DNA of 39,536 nt from Dehalococcoidia bacterium (GCA_020847985.1 JADLBC010000037.1:1-39536), one strand, 5' to 3'. Shown: positions 7,630 through 16,111, numbered from the stretch's first letter. Notes: generated by a model from the sequence alone, not told the origin. Numbers and translations are program-made.

Positions 7630-8739
7630 ATGCGACTGACCCGTCTCATCCCGCTATTGGCCGGCTGCGCGCTGTTCGCGGCGGGTGCCGCCTGTGGCGA
7701 AGATGCCGGGCCCGCCGCGCCGGCCACGGAGGCGCCCCTCACCCTGCGCGGCGAAATTGCCTCGGGTGCGGGCATCGCCTCCCCGGACGGCCGCCTCGTG
7801 GTCAGCACGAAATCGGAGACACCCGTGGCGATCACGCTCGGGGAGGTGCGGGACGGGCCGGCACTGCCCCCCGGCTGGCACGCGCTTACCCCCTATTACG
7901 ACGTTCGCACGGGCGATACTCCCCTCGCGCTGCCGCTGAGCCTGCGCATGGCCGTGCCCGCCGGCGGCCTCGCGGGCGTCCTCCTCCACGACGGCGCCCG
8001 CTGGCGCATCCTCGCGGGCGAACGTGACCTGCTTTCGAACCTCACGGCGACAACCGATACCGGCGGCGTGGTCGTCGCGGCGCAGCCCCAGAACCCGAAG
8101 CTCACTCCCACGCCCGTGCCCGTCATCACCATCGTCCCCCGGCCCACGGCCACCCCGGAGGGCGACGGCGGCGCGCTCATCGTCGCGACGCCGACACCGG
8201 AACCATCGCCGACACCGACGCGGACCGGCGGCGGGCCGAGCCTGTCGTCGCTGGCGGGCGTCGCGCGCAGCAACCTCGACCCCGTCTTCAACCGCTTCTT
8301 CGACCGCCGGAGCAACCAGCTCGGGTTCCGCCTCCTCGACGGCCCGGCCTTCCTCGATATCCCGCCGCAACTCATGGCCCCGCTGAACGCTCGGGGCGTG
8401 CCGGTGTTCGCCGTGCCCTACGGGGGCGTGAACGAAGTGCTCATCGCGGTGACGACGGAACGGGGGAGCGGGCACTTCGTGGCGCTCATGGCGCAGCCCT
8501 CGCTGGAGTACCCGGCGAACGCGAGCGACGCCGAGGCCACGCTGCGCGCCACCTTCCGCGGCGTCTCGGCCCCGTTCGCGGCGCGCACTTCGGCGAGCGG
8601 GGGGTTCGCCTTCGCCGCCAGCCAGGACAACCTCAGCTACCTCTTCGGCGTGATCCACCAGGGCGACCTCGTGCTCGTCTACGCGCTCGTTGGGGGTGGC
8701 AGCTTCACGGGCGAAGTCGCGGCCGCCGGCGCACCCTGA
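7630..8739 (+). CDS. Lipoprotein of unknown function with central Thr-Pro linker
   Basis: The protein has 369 residues. The signal peptide MRLTRLIPLLAGCALFAAGAAC ends in a lipobox whose Cys is followed by GED, consistent with surface anchoring. Residues 35-155 form an N-terminal beta domain (LTLRGEIASGAGI to GGVVVAAQ). A linker with TPTPVP and TPTPEPSPTPT spans about 158-200. A C-terminal domain from about 205 to 369 contains NRFFDRRSNQLGFRLL and ends in a Gly-rich strand. No known catalytic motif was found. The gene follows the 6679 gene on the same strand with a 63-nt gap and may be co-transcribed with it. Confidence 0.75.
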   Translation: MRLTRLIPLLAGCALFAAGAACGEDAGPAAPATEAPLTLRGEIASGAGIASPDGRLVVSTKSETPVAITLGEVRDGPALPPGWHALTPYYDVRTGDTPLALPLSLRMAVPAGGLAGVLLHDGARWRILAGERDLLSNLTATTDTGGVVVAAQPQNPKLTPTPVPVITIVPRPTATPEGDGGALIVATPTPEPSPTPTRTGGGPSLSSLAGVARSNLDPVFNRFFDRRSNQLGFRLLDGPAFLDIPPQLMAPLNARGVPVFAVPYGGVNEVLIAVTTERGSGHFVALMAQPSLEYPANASDAEATLRATFRGVSAPFAARTSASGGFAFAASQDNLSYLFGVIHQGDLVLVYALVGGGSFTGEVAAAGAP

Positions 8740-8762
8740 AGGCGGCCGTCCACCCGCCCGCG

Positions 8763-8768
8763 TACACT
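8763..8768 (+). promoter_or_regulatory. -10 element, leaderless-type (hemL)
   Basis: TACACT is followed by 6 nt (GGGAGC) and the GTG start at 8775. The GGGAG here is too close to act as a normal Shine-Dalgarno sequence. Confidence 0.5.
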
Positions 8769-8774
8769 GGGAGC

Positions 8775-10054
<1,280 letters not shown>

Positions 10055-10058
<4 letters not shown>

Positions 10059-10951
10059 GCATCCGCATCGCCACCCGCGGCAGCCGCCTCGCGCTCGCCC
10101 AGGCGAACACCGTCATGGCGCGGCTGCGCACCGCCCACCCCGGCGTCCAGTTCGAACTCATCGAAATCGCCACCCACGGCGACCGCGACCAGGTAACGCC
10201 GCTGAACGCGGGCCAGGGGTCGGGCTGGTTCACCTCCGCCATCCAGGCCGCGCTCATTGAACGCCAGGCCGACCTCGCCGTGCACAGCTACAAAGACTTG
10301 CCGACGAAGCGGCCCGAGGGGCTCATCATCGCCGCCGTACCCGTGCGCGAAGACCCCCGCGACGCGCTCGTCGCCGCCCGCAAGATGACGCTCAAGGGGC
10401 TGCCGCCGGGCGCGATCGTGGGCACGAGTTCGCCCCGGCGCGAGGCCCAGCTGCGCGCGATGCGCCCCGACCTCGATGTCCGGCCCATTCGCGGCAACGT
10501 CGATACGCGCGTGGCGAAAGTCGATGGCGGCGAATTCGATGCCGCCGTGCTCGCCCTCGCGGGGCTGCGCCGCCTCGGTATCGAAGACCGCGCGACGGAG
10601 ATCTTCGGCGTCCACGACATGCTTCCCGCCCCCGCCCAGGGCGCGCTCGCGATCGAATGCCGCGTCGATGACGCCGTCACGCGCCGCCTCATCGCCGCCA
10701 TCGATGACCCGCACCTGCGCGAGGCGGTGACGGCCGAACGGTCGTTCCTGGCCACCATCGATGCCGGCTGCAGCTTCCCCGCCGCCGCCTACGCCGAGCA
10801 CTTCGGCACGACCCTGAAGCTGCACGCGCTACTCGCCCCCGGGGGCCGCATCGTGCGGTCGAAGATGGCCGGTTCGGCCGATACCGCCGCAGGCCTCGGC
10901 CGTTCCCTCGCCCGCGAACTCATGACGCTCGCGGGCATGGCGCCGGAGTAG
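10055..10951 (+). CDS. hemC: Hydroxymethylbilane synthase (porphobilinogen deaminase)
   Basis: This 298-residue enzyme joins four porphobilinogen units into hydroxymethylbilane. The N-terminus IRIATRGSRLALAQANTVMA is the conserved substrate-binding Arg block. AVHSYKDLPTK holds the catalytic Asp loop, and GTSSPRREAQL and RPIRGNVDTR are the remaining Arg-rich blocks. Cys239 in DAGCSFPAAAYA carries the dipyrromethane cofactor. The length is slightly below the usual 305-315 because the C-terminal domain is short. The GTG start overlaps the hemL stop by 4 nt. The gene ends at a heptamer element shared with the convergent LigB gene. Confidence 0.96.
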
Positions 10952-11163
10952 TTCCCGGTTGCCGGTTCCCAGTTCCCAGGGGCTACCCCGCCGGGAGGTT
11001 GCCCCGTTTTGAGGGACACGGTCCTCCTGTGAATCAGGCGGCGGGGAAGCCTCGCTGCCTGGTTCACCGGCTCGTTCGTACGCTGGCAGGAATGTCCGCA
11101 CCCGAGCAGCAATTGCCCCATCGGGGCCGACCCCCTTGGAACTGGGAACCGGTAACTGGGAAC
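10952..11163. repeat. Heptamer-armed element between convergent hemC and LigB genes
   Basis: The left arm begins directly after the hemC stop with GTTCCCG, GTTGCCG, GTTCCCA, GTTCCCA units. The right arm carries the complementary type (GGAACTG, GGAACCG, GTAACTG). Between them is a core of about 150 bp with GGGGCTACCCC, a GGTTGCCCC motif, and inner pairs such as AGGCGGCGGGGAAGCCTCGCTGCC. The element fills the whole gap between two stop codons and could act as a two-way terminator. Confidence 0.75.
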
Positions 11164-11183
11164 TCGAAGTCAGCCGACTTCGA
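11164..11183. repeat. Palindrome overlapping the LigB gene stop codon
   Basis: TCGAAGTC-AGCC-GACTTCGA is a perfect 8-bp stem with a 4-nt loop. It covers the last codons and TGA stop (11172-11170) of the minus-strand gene. Similar stop-overlapping palindromes occur at 21725 and 27764. Confidence 0.6.
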
Positions 11184-11970
11184 ATGAGCGCTTTGAAAGC
11201 CCCAGGTAATACCCCTCGATGGCCGTTTCCGGTGCCGCCTCCGGGTCGGTCGCCGCGCCGAGGGTGACGAAGAGCGGCACGAAGTGGTCGGCCGTGGGAT
11301 GCGCGTAGCGTGCCGCCGGGCCCCGGTGGCGGAAGTTGAAGAGCTGGTCCAGGTCGCCCCGCGCGAGGCTGTCGGCGGCCCATGCATCGAAGTCGCGCGA
11401 CCACGCGGGCGCCGGCGCCGCCGGGTCCCAGGATTCGATGTAGGGGAGGCCGTGCGTCATGAAGCCGCTGCCCATGATGAGCACGCCCTCGTCGCGCAGG
11501 GGAGCCAGTTGCCGGCCCAGCCTGAAGAGCCGCACGGGGTCGAGGTCGGGCATCGAGACCTGCAGCACGGGGATCTCGGCGTCCGGGTACATGACCGTGA
11601 GGGGCACGTACGCGCCATGGTCGAGCCCGCGGTCCGGGGCCTCGCGCAGCGGTTCGCCATCCGGCACGAGCGCGCGCACGCGGTCCGCGAGTTCCGGCGC
11701 GCCCGGCTGGTCGTAGCGTTCCTGGTAGTAGTTCGCGGGGAAGCCGTGGAAGTCGTACACGAGCGGCACGGGCCGGGTCGCGCCGATGGTCAGCGGCGCC
11801 GACTCCCAGTGGGCGCTCACGACGAGGATGGAGCGCGGCCGGGGGAGCCGCGCCGCCCACGCCCGGAGTTCGCCCACCCAGGTCGCGTCATCGACGAGCG
11901 TGGGCGCGCCGTGCCCGAGGTAGAGCGCCGGCATGCGGGCAGGGATGGAGGATGCGGGTTCGGCGGTCAT
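11170..11970 (-). CDS. LigB/DODA-type extradiol ring-cleavage dioxygenase family protein
   Basis: The protein has 266 residues and belongs to the class III extradiol dioxygenase family that includes YgiD and plant DOPA 4,5-dioxygenase. Metal and active-site His blocks are visible: LYLGHGAPTLV near the N-terminus, VVSAHWES at about 50, GLDHGAYVPLTVMYPDAEIPV at about 118-138, and MGSGFMTHGLP at about 165. The C-terminal HPTADHFVPLFVTLGAA is also typical. These enzymes use one non-heme Fe(II) or Zn to open catechol-like rings; the substrate here is unknown. ATG 11970 has GGAG 6-7 nt upstream. Standing alone between repeat elements, it has no operon context. Confidence 0.9.
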   Translation of the reverse strand: MTAEPASSIPARMPALYLGHGAPTLVDDATWVGELRAWAARLPRPRSILVVSAHWESAPLTIGATRPVPLVYDFHGFPANYYQERYDQPGAPELADRVRALVPDGEPLREAPDRGLDHGAYVPLTVMYPDAEIPVLQVSMPDLDPVRLFRLGRQLAPLRDEGVLIMGSGFMTHGLPYIESWDPAAPAPAWSRDFDAWAADSLARGDLDQLFNFRHRGPAARYAHPTADHFVPLFVTLGAATDPEAAPETAIEGYYLGLSKRSFEVG

Positions 11971-12002
11971 CGGGGCTCCGGGAACTTGGTTGCAGGATCA
12001 AC

Positions 12003-12222
12003 GGTAGCAGGTAGCTGTTAGCTTTTGGCTGTTAGCTATTGGCTGTTAGCTGTTGGCCGGGGCAACCCCGGTGGAGCTGTTGGTGTTGGCCGAGTTGGCT
12101 CGTCGCTGTGAGCCGGGAAAGCTCCTTTTGCGGCCGCCAGCAGCTGCCGAGTCGCCCTCGCGGATGGCCGTGCAGGCTCCACCGGGGTTGCCCCGCCAAC
12201 AGCTAATAGCCAGCAGCTAAAA
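12003..12222. repeat. MITE-like element, copy A, with AGCTGTT heptamer arms
   Basis: The left arm (12010-12056) is built of 7-bp units such as AGCTGTT, AGCTATT and GGCTGTT. A 20-bp inverted repeat follows: CGGGGCAACCCCGGTGGAGC (12058-12077) and its perfect complement at 12176-12195. The right arm has AACAGCTAATAGCCAGCAGC. The inner core of about 100 bp is almost identical to that of copy B at 12815-13055, in the same orientation. The element ends 3 bp before the Uma2 stop codon. No coding capacity was seen. Confidence 0.85.
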
Positions 12223-12225
12223 CCG

Positions 12226-12804
12226 CTACGCCAGCACCGCCCAGATGTCCGTCAGCGCGATGCGGAGGCCGGGGAGGAGGGGCGACGTGAGCGCGCCATC
12301 GGCGGGCAGCGGTTCGGCTTCGATCGCGCCTTCGAACAGCTCCACCGTGCGCGACGCCGGGTCCACCAGCCAGCACACGTCCACGCCGTTCGCGCGCATC
12401 TGGCGGCACTTCTCGCGCTGCCCCGACTGCGTCTCCGAAGGCGAACGGATCTCCACCGCCAGCGTCGGCGGCAGCGATCGTTCGTCGTCGCCCTCGGGCT
12501 TGCCCGGCGCCCAGTACGCGACATCGGGCACAAGGTAGCCATGTCCTTCGAACCAGACGTGCGCCTCGGGACCCCAGCTCCCGCCCGCGCGCTGCCCGTA
12601 CTCGGCGAGCCAGCGATCGAAGGCGCTCTGGAGCTTGCGGTGCGGGCGCTTCGGCACGGCCTTTTGTACCACAACGCCGTCCCACCACTGCAGGTACGGC
12701 TTCTCCTCCGGCAGCGCCTCGAACGCGGACAGCGTCATCCGCCGGCCGTCGTGGCTCGAACGCGCCGGTTCCGGGTTCGTGGGCGAAGCAGGCCACGCGA
12801 CCAT
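12226..12804 (-). CDS. Uma2 family (DUF820) PD-(D/E)xK nuclease-fold protein
   Basis: The protein has 192 residues. Typical Uma2 features are a short N-terminal strand pair (YLQWWDGVVVQKAVPKRPH), VPDVAYW at about 108 with the conserved Asp, LAVEIRSPSET at about 127 with the Glu-x-Arg/Lys-SPS catalytic block, and CWLVDPASRTVELF. The fold is that of restriction-type endonucleases. Uma2 proteins are abundant in cyanobacteria and Chloroflexota, often in many copies, and their role is unsettled. The canonical catalytic Lys of ExK is Arg here (EIR). The gene is flanked on both sides by near-identical repeat elements, which suggests gain or movement with them. Its -10 box overlaps the first bases of copy B. 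Confidence 0.88.
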   Translation of the reverse strand: MVAWPASPTNPEPARSSHDGRRMTLSAFEALPEEKPYLQWWDGVVVQKAVPKRPHRKLQSAFDRWLAEYGQRAGGSWGPEAHVWFEGHGYLVPDVAYWAPGKPEGDDERSLPPTLAVEIRSPSETQSGQREKCRQMRANGVDVCWLVDPASRTVELFEGAIEAEPLPADGALTSPLLPGLRIALTDIWAVLA

Positions 12805-12811
12805 GGGTAGC

Positions 12812-12817
12812 AGTATA
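12812..12817 (-). promoter_or_regulatory. -10 element, leaderless-type (Uma2 gene)
   Basis: On the minus strand TATACT is followed by GCTACCC (7 nt) and ATG 12804. The hexamer also forms the edge of repeat copy B, so the element may supply part of this promoter. Confidence 0.5.
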
Positions 12818-13055
12818 GCTGTTAGCTATTGGCTATTAGCTGTTGGCGGGGCAACCCTGGTGGAGCATTCGCTATTGGCTGTTGGCGGTTGGCCGGGTTG
12901 GCTCGTCGCTGTGAGCCGGGAAAGCTCCATTTGCGGCCGCCAGCAGCTACCCGAGTCGCCCTCGCGGATGGCCGTGCACGCTCCACCGGGGTTGCCCCGC
13001 CAATAGCTAATAGCCAACAGCTAATAGCCAACAGCTAACAGCCAGCAGCTAACAG
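12815..13055. repeat. MITE-like element, copy B, with AGCTGTT heptamer arms
   Basis: The organisation matches copy A: arm, then CGGGGCAACCCTGGTGGAGC (12847-12866), a core with GCTCGTCGCTGTGAGCCGGG, then GCTCCACCGGGGTTGCCCCG (12980-12999) and a longer right arm of AGCTAAT/AGCCAAC units up to the radical SAM stop codon. Compared with A, the left side of the core has an extra heptamer run (CGCTATTGGCTGTTGGCGG), so arm length varies between copies. Confidence 0.85.
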
Positions 13056-13946
13056 CTACTCCTCGAGTTCGATGCCGGCGCGGCGGTGGAAGGCGCCGTT
13101 GAAGACGGCGTAGGCGCCGCAGCGCGAACAATCGACGTTGTTGCCATAGCAGCAGAAGGTGCGTTCGAAGTTGCCGCCTTCGCCCATATAGAGGGGCAGC
13201 ATCTGGCGCAGGCCACAGGTTTCGCCCGCCGACCCCGTCACCGAAAGCGCCCGGTCCGACTTCATCAGCTCCAGCGCGCCCACGTTCGTCTTCACGCGCT
13301 CCGGATACTTCTGCTTGACCGCGATCACCTGGTCGATGACGGCGTCGCGTTCGCGAAGGTCATCCCACGCGAGTTCGGACGATTCGCCGAGCGAGGGCAC
13401 GTAGAACGTGAAGGCGATGCCCGTGACGGGCCAATCCTTCACCTCCTCGACGAACGCCTCGATGCCCGGCGCGTTCTCCTTGGTGATGGTCATCTGCAGC
13501 ATCACGGTCGTGCCGTCGGTGGGATCGCGGTCGAAGACAGCCTTCTTCACCTTCTGGAAGACGCCTTCGCCGCGGATGGGGTCGTTCATCGCCTCCGGGC
13601 CATCGAGCGAGACGGTGACGAGGTGACCGGGCACCGAGGGGATGCCGTAGGTGCCGTTCGTGACGATGGACGAGCGTTCAAAGAGCGGCATCGCCTGCAT
13701 CACTAGGTTCTTGCGAATCATCGGCTCGCCGCCCATGAACAGCATCGAACGGATGCCGTGGCGGTCGCGCAGCGCCTCCAGCTGATGGAGCATGGTCGCG
13801 TCGTCCATCTTGTCCTTCGGCGCGTTCGGGTTATCGGCGCGGAAGACGAAGCAGTGGCGGCACGAGAGATTGCAGACGTTCGTGACGTTGACCAGGGCGG
13901 AGCCGAAACGACGGTCGCCGAAATCAGTGGGCTCGCTGGCAGTCAT
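13056..13946 (-). CDS. Radical SAM protein with C-terminal Cys-rich region
   Basis: The protein has 296 residues. Cys25, Cys29 and Cys32 (CNLSCRHC) bind the [4Fe-4S] cluster that cleaves S-adenosylmethionine. MFMGGEPMI at about 70 is the GGE motif and SLDGPEAMND a SAM-binding strand. The C-terminal part has further Cys (ETCGLRQ, FCCYGNNVDCSRCGAY) in a SPASM-like spacing, so one auxiliary cluster is likely. Such proteins modify peptides or small molecules. No peptide precursor or partner gene is adjacent, so the substrate is unknown. ATG 13946 has TAGACT exactly 6 nt upstream and no Shine-Dalgarno sequence. Confidence 0.9.
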   Translation of the reverse strand: MTASEPTDFGDRRFGSALVNVTNVCNLSCRHCFVFRADNPNAPKDKMDDATMLHQLEALRDRHGIRSMLFMGGEPMIRKNLVMQAMPLFERSSIVTNGTYGIPSVPGHLVTVSLDGPEAMNDPIRGEGVFQKVKKAVFDRDPTDGTTVMLQMTITKENAPGIEAFVEEVKDWPVTGIAFTFYVPSLGESSELAWDDLRERDAVIDQVIAVKQKYPERVKTNVGALELMKSDRALSVTGSAGETCGLRQMLPLYMGEGGNFERTFCCYGNNVDCSRCGAYAVFNGAFHRRAGIELEE

Positions 13947-13952
13947 AGAGGG

Positions 13953-13958
13953 AGTCTA
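13953..13958 (-). promoter_or_regulatory. -10 element, leaderless-type (radical SAM gene)
   Basis: On the minus strand TAGACT, then 6 nt (CCCTCT), then ATG 13946. Confidence 0.5.
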
Positions 13959-13997
13959 TCACGCGCGGGCACCGTCGCGAGCGGTCCCGTGCGCGCA

Positions 13998-14279
13998 TCA
14001 GCTTGCGGCATCCCAGGCCGCGATGCCGGCTTCGAAGGCGGCGCGCACGGCCCCGGCCGACTCCGGCGGAATCAACTCCGCGAGGTCGGTGAGACGCCCG
14101 GCGAGGTAGGCACGAGCACTCGGGGCATCGGTGACGTCGTCGCTGTCGGCCGCTTCGGCCACGAGCGCGAGGCCGAGTGCGCCCGGGCGCGCGGCGATCG
14201 CGGCACGCGCGTCCTCGGCCGTCAGCCCCGTGCGTTCGAGCCCGAGCAGCCGTGCCACCTGCGCCAGGAGGAGGTCCAT
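13998..14279 (-). CDS. Small helical protein of unknown function
   Basis: The protein has 93 residues from ATG 14279 (MDLLLAQVARLLGLERTGL). It is Ala/Leu rich and acidic (EAADSDDVTDAPS) and predicted mostly helical, with no Cys or catalytic motif. The start is chosen because TACCAT lies 7 nt upstream, as in other leaderless genes of this window. An upstream in-frame extension is possible but has poor composition. Codon third positions are strongly G/C like those of its neighbours. No family recognised. Confidence 0.6.
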   Translation of the reverse strand: MDLLLAQVARLLGLERTGLTAEDARAAIAARPGALGLALVAEAADSDDVTDAPSARAYLAGRLTDLAELIPPESAGAVRAAFEAGIAAWDAAS

Positions 14280-14561
14280 GGCGCGCATGGTAGCGCGTCC
14301 GGGCGAGGCCGGTTGGCCCGCGGACCTAGGGTTCCACGGCCAGCGCCACCCCTTCATCACCGGCGAACGCCGGCGCCACCATCCGCATCGAACGCCACGT
14401 CACCCCGGAACCCTCCGGCACCCGCCATCCGATTCCCGGGTGGGAGCGCCGCGCGGCATTCCAGCACGTTCCGTGCATGGCGTCAACGCGCGATGTCGTA
14501 CACCTGTATGCCATGGACGCCCGGCCCGCGACGGGTACCGGGTCCGGGCAGCGGGTTGGGT
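14280..14561. other. Gene-poor gap; at most a degraded small frame
   Basis: A TACCAT box for the 13998-14279 gene lies at 14287-14292. A minus-strand frame of 62 codons (14326-14514) ends in a plausible-looking tail (FAGDEGVALAVEP), but its first half looks random and no start signal is visible. It may be a remnant. No repeat element was found here. Confidence 0.35.
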
Positions 14562-14933
14562 TTAGCGGCGAGGAGCGGGAACGTCCTCGCGCGGGGCGGG
14601 CGGCTTGATCTTGCTGTAGCAGTTGCTGCAGTAGACGGGGCGCTCACCGCGGGGCACGAACGGCACTTCCGTCATCTGGCCGCAATCGGCGCAGGCCGCC
14701 GGGTGCATCTGCCGTGGGGTCTTCCCGCCGAAGCTGGCGAAATTGCCGTAGCGGACGTATCCGTCGTTCTCCTGGAGCGTGCTCTGCGATTGCCGCCGCG
14801 CCGAACGGCACGACTGGCAGCGCGTGGGCTCGTTCATCAGCCCCTTGTTCGCGTAGAACTCTTGCTCGCCCGCGGTGAAGACGAAGTGGACGCCGCAGTC
14901 GCGGCATGCGATTTGCTTATCGGCAAAGGCCAA
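14562..14933 (-). CDS. Zinc-ribbon protein (zf-trcl plus CxxC-x17-CxxC)
   Basis: The protein has 123 residues with two zinc knuckles. The first uses Cys10/Cys13 (CRDC) and Cys39/Cys42 (CQSC) with FVFTAGEQEFYANKGL between, the pattern of the zf-trcl domain. The second uses Cys81/Cys84 (CADC) and Cys102/Cys105 (CSNC), separated by exactly 17 residues (VPFVPRGERPVY inside), the CxxC-x17-CxxC pattern. A basic, Gln/Ser-rich linker joins them and the tail is Pro/Arg rich. RNA or nucleic-acid binding is likely but unproven. The TTG start has AGGAG 10 nt upstream, and a GC-rich leader with two hairpins (14962-15011) precedes it. Confidence 0.88.
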   Translation of the reverse strand: MAFADKQIACRDCGVHFVFTAGEQEFYANKGLMNEPTRCQSCRSARRQSQSTLQENDGYVRYGNFASFGGKTPRQMHPAACADCGQMTEVPFVPRGERPVYCSNCYSKIKPPAPREDVPAPRR

Positions 14934-14961
14934 GGGATAGGGACTCCTGCTGTGTTTCCGT

Positions 14962-15011
14962 GCCCGCTCAATACGGGCTCGCCTCCCAGTCTAGCAAAAC
15001 CGGGAGGCGAT
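14962..15011 (-). promoter_or_regulatory. Hairpins in the leader of the zinc-ribbon gene
   Basis: On the minus strand CGCCTCCC and GGGAGGCG pair over 8 bp around TTTTGCTAGACT. They are followed directly by GCCCG-TATTGAG-CGGGC, then an A-rich stretch and AGGAG. TAGACT inside the first loop could itself be a -10 box. The second hairpin resembles one arm of the structure at 3203-3262 (both contain TTGAGCGGGC). Confidence 0.4.
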
Positions 15012-15046
15012 GGGTGCGAAGGCCGCCGCCACGGCCTTCACGCGGC

Positions 15047-15598
15047 TCAGTCGTCGCCCGCGATCACGGGCATGACGGCGCAGCCCTGCAGCCCGATGCA
15101 GCGCGGATGCAACTGCAACGGCGCCGGCGTGGGCGCGATGGGGGTGGGCGTGCGCGTCGGCGTGGGCGTGGGCGTCGGCGGCTGCGGCGAACACGCGGTC
15201 TGCGCGCTCGGGCTCAGCGGTGCAACGATCCGGCCCGTCATCGTGCGCTCGTACTCGTCGTAGTACTGCTGGTCCCAGATCTGGTTGACGATGACGCCGC
15301 CGGTGGTGGTCTCGCCGATGGCGATGTCGCCGCTATCGAAGAGGGGGTGCCCTTCGATGCCGCTGGAGATGACGACGCGGCGCACCTTCGTGCTCTTGTT
15401 CTTCCAATAGATGGTGGTGGCATTGCGGTTCACCTGGCAGACCTGCGGGTTGAAGCCGCTATCCAGGATCTCCACCGTCACGGTGCCGGCCGCGTTCGCG
15501 CTCGTACCGCCGCGGCCGAGCGAGACCGTGATGACGCCGGCAAGCAGCAGCCCGGCGGCCAACGCCGCCAGGACCGGGCGATGCCAGGGGTTCGACAT
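15047..15598 (-). CDS. Secreted cupredoxin-like protein, copper ligands incomplete
   Basis: The protein has 183 residues. ATG 15598 has GAGGA 5-6 nt upstream. A signal peptide or anchor (PVLAALAAGLLLAGVITVSL) is followed by a beta domain: VTVEILDSGFNPQVCQVNRN, IYWKNKS, then HPLFDSGDIAIGETTTG. Strand order and the Tyr-Trp-Lys-Asn turn match plastocyanin-type cupredoxins, where the next strand should carry a His ligand. Here that position reads RRVVISS, so a normal type 1 copper site is not visible. The C-terminal half has a TPTPTPTRTPTP linker and ends with two Cys (HPRCIGLQGCAV). A structural or electron-transfer-derived role is possible. Confidence 0.75.
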   Translation of the reverse strand: MSNPWHRPVLAALAAGLLLAGVITVSLGRGGTSANAAGTVTVEILDSGFNPQVCQVNRNATTIYWKNKSTKVRRVVISSGIEGHPLFDSGDIAIGETTTGGVIVNQIWDQQYYDEYERTMTGRIVAPLSPSAQTACSPQPPTPTPTPTRTPTPIAPTPAPLQLHPRCIGLQGCAVMPVIAGDD

Positions 15599-15764
15599 AG
15601 GTTCCTCGGAGCCGCGCCCCGCCACGGGCACGGATCACCGTACGCCCCGGAGTGCAAAGGGGGAAGCCCCATGTTTATGTCATGTTTCCATCGTGAGGCA
15701 TGGCCCGCGGGACGAACCTCCGTAAATTTGCTTCACGCCGGGCGAATCAGCATGCGGAAACCCC

Positions 15765-15798
15765 TTGACAGGACGATAAAAGTAAATGAACATTCATT
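15765..15798 (+). promoter_or_regulatory. Candidate promoter with overlapping operator-like palindrome
   Basis: A consensus -35 box, TTGACA (15765-15770), is followed 17 nt later by GAACAT (15788-15793), a weak -10. Overlapping it is AATGA-ACAT-TCATT (15785-15798), an inverted repeat reminiscent of TetR-type operators. It is the only consensus TTGACA I noticed at a suitable distance from a gene in this window, and the surrounding DNA is unusually AT rich. It would drive the 61-residue gene at 15819. Confidence 0.45.
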
Positions 15799-15818
15799 CA
15801 CTACAAGGGAGTGCAGCC

Positions 15819-16004
15819 ATGTATACCCATACCGCCCTCGAAGCCCTCGCCCATGCTCGCTCCTCCGAGCTTGATGTTCTCTCCACGCGCATCGCGCACC
15901 GCCGCGAAGCCGCGCACCTCCTGCGCATCGACCGCCTGCAGCGCGCCCTGTCGCGCGCCCAGCGCGAGTTCGCCACCATCCGCACGGCGCTGACCCCCGG
16001 GTAA
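15819..16004 (+). CDS. Small basic helical protein (61 residues), own transcription unit
   Basis: ATG 15819 is preceded by GGGAG 9 nt upstream; an in-frame ATG at 15786 lacks a ribosome-binding site and sits in the promoter. The peptide (MYTHTALEALAHARSSELDV...) is rich in Ala, Leu, Arg and His and probably forms two helices, with a strongly basic middle (RIAHRREAAHLLRIDRLQRA). A promoter with a consensus -35 lies upstream and an intrinsic terminator 36 bp downstream, so it is expressed alone. Codon use matches that of the neighbours. No family is recognised; nucleic-acid binding or a regulatory role is a guess. Confidence 0.6.
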   Translation: MYTHTALEALAHARSSELDVLSTRIAHRREAAHLLRIDRLQRALSRAQREFATIRTALTPG

Positions 16005-16039
16005 ATTCCCCCGGACTGATCGAGCCCCCCAATTTGAAG

Positions 16040-16063
16040 ACGCTCCCGCCCGGGAGCGTTTTC
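16040..16063 (+). terminator. Intrinsic terminator after the 61-residue gene
   Basis: ACGCTCC-CGCCCG-GGAGCGT forms a perfect 7-bp GC-rich stem (extendable inwards), followed by TTTTCGCTTTC. It separates the small gene from metH and is the clearest Rho-independent terminator in the window. Confidence 0.8.
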
Positions 16064-16105
16064 GCTTTCCCCCGCGCACGCTCGCCGCACCCGCGCGCCG
16101 CCCTG

Positions 16106-16111
16106 TACGCT
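16106..16111 (+). promoter_or_regulatory. -10 element, near-leaderless (metH)
   Basis: TACGCT, then 8 nt (GGTTCGGC), then ATG 16120. There is no Shine-Dalgarno sequence, and only about 45 bp remain after the preceding terminator, leaving no room for a cobalamin riboswitch. Confidence 0.4.

Noticed and set aside
12003..13055. CRISPR array
   Set aside because: Units are 7 bp in tandem without spacers, and no cas genes are present.
14326..14514. 62-codon minus-strand frame
   Set aside because: Only the last third looks coding and there is no start signal or recognisable domain. It is kept only as a possible remnant.
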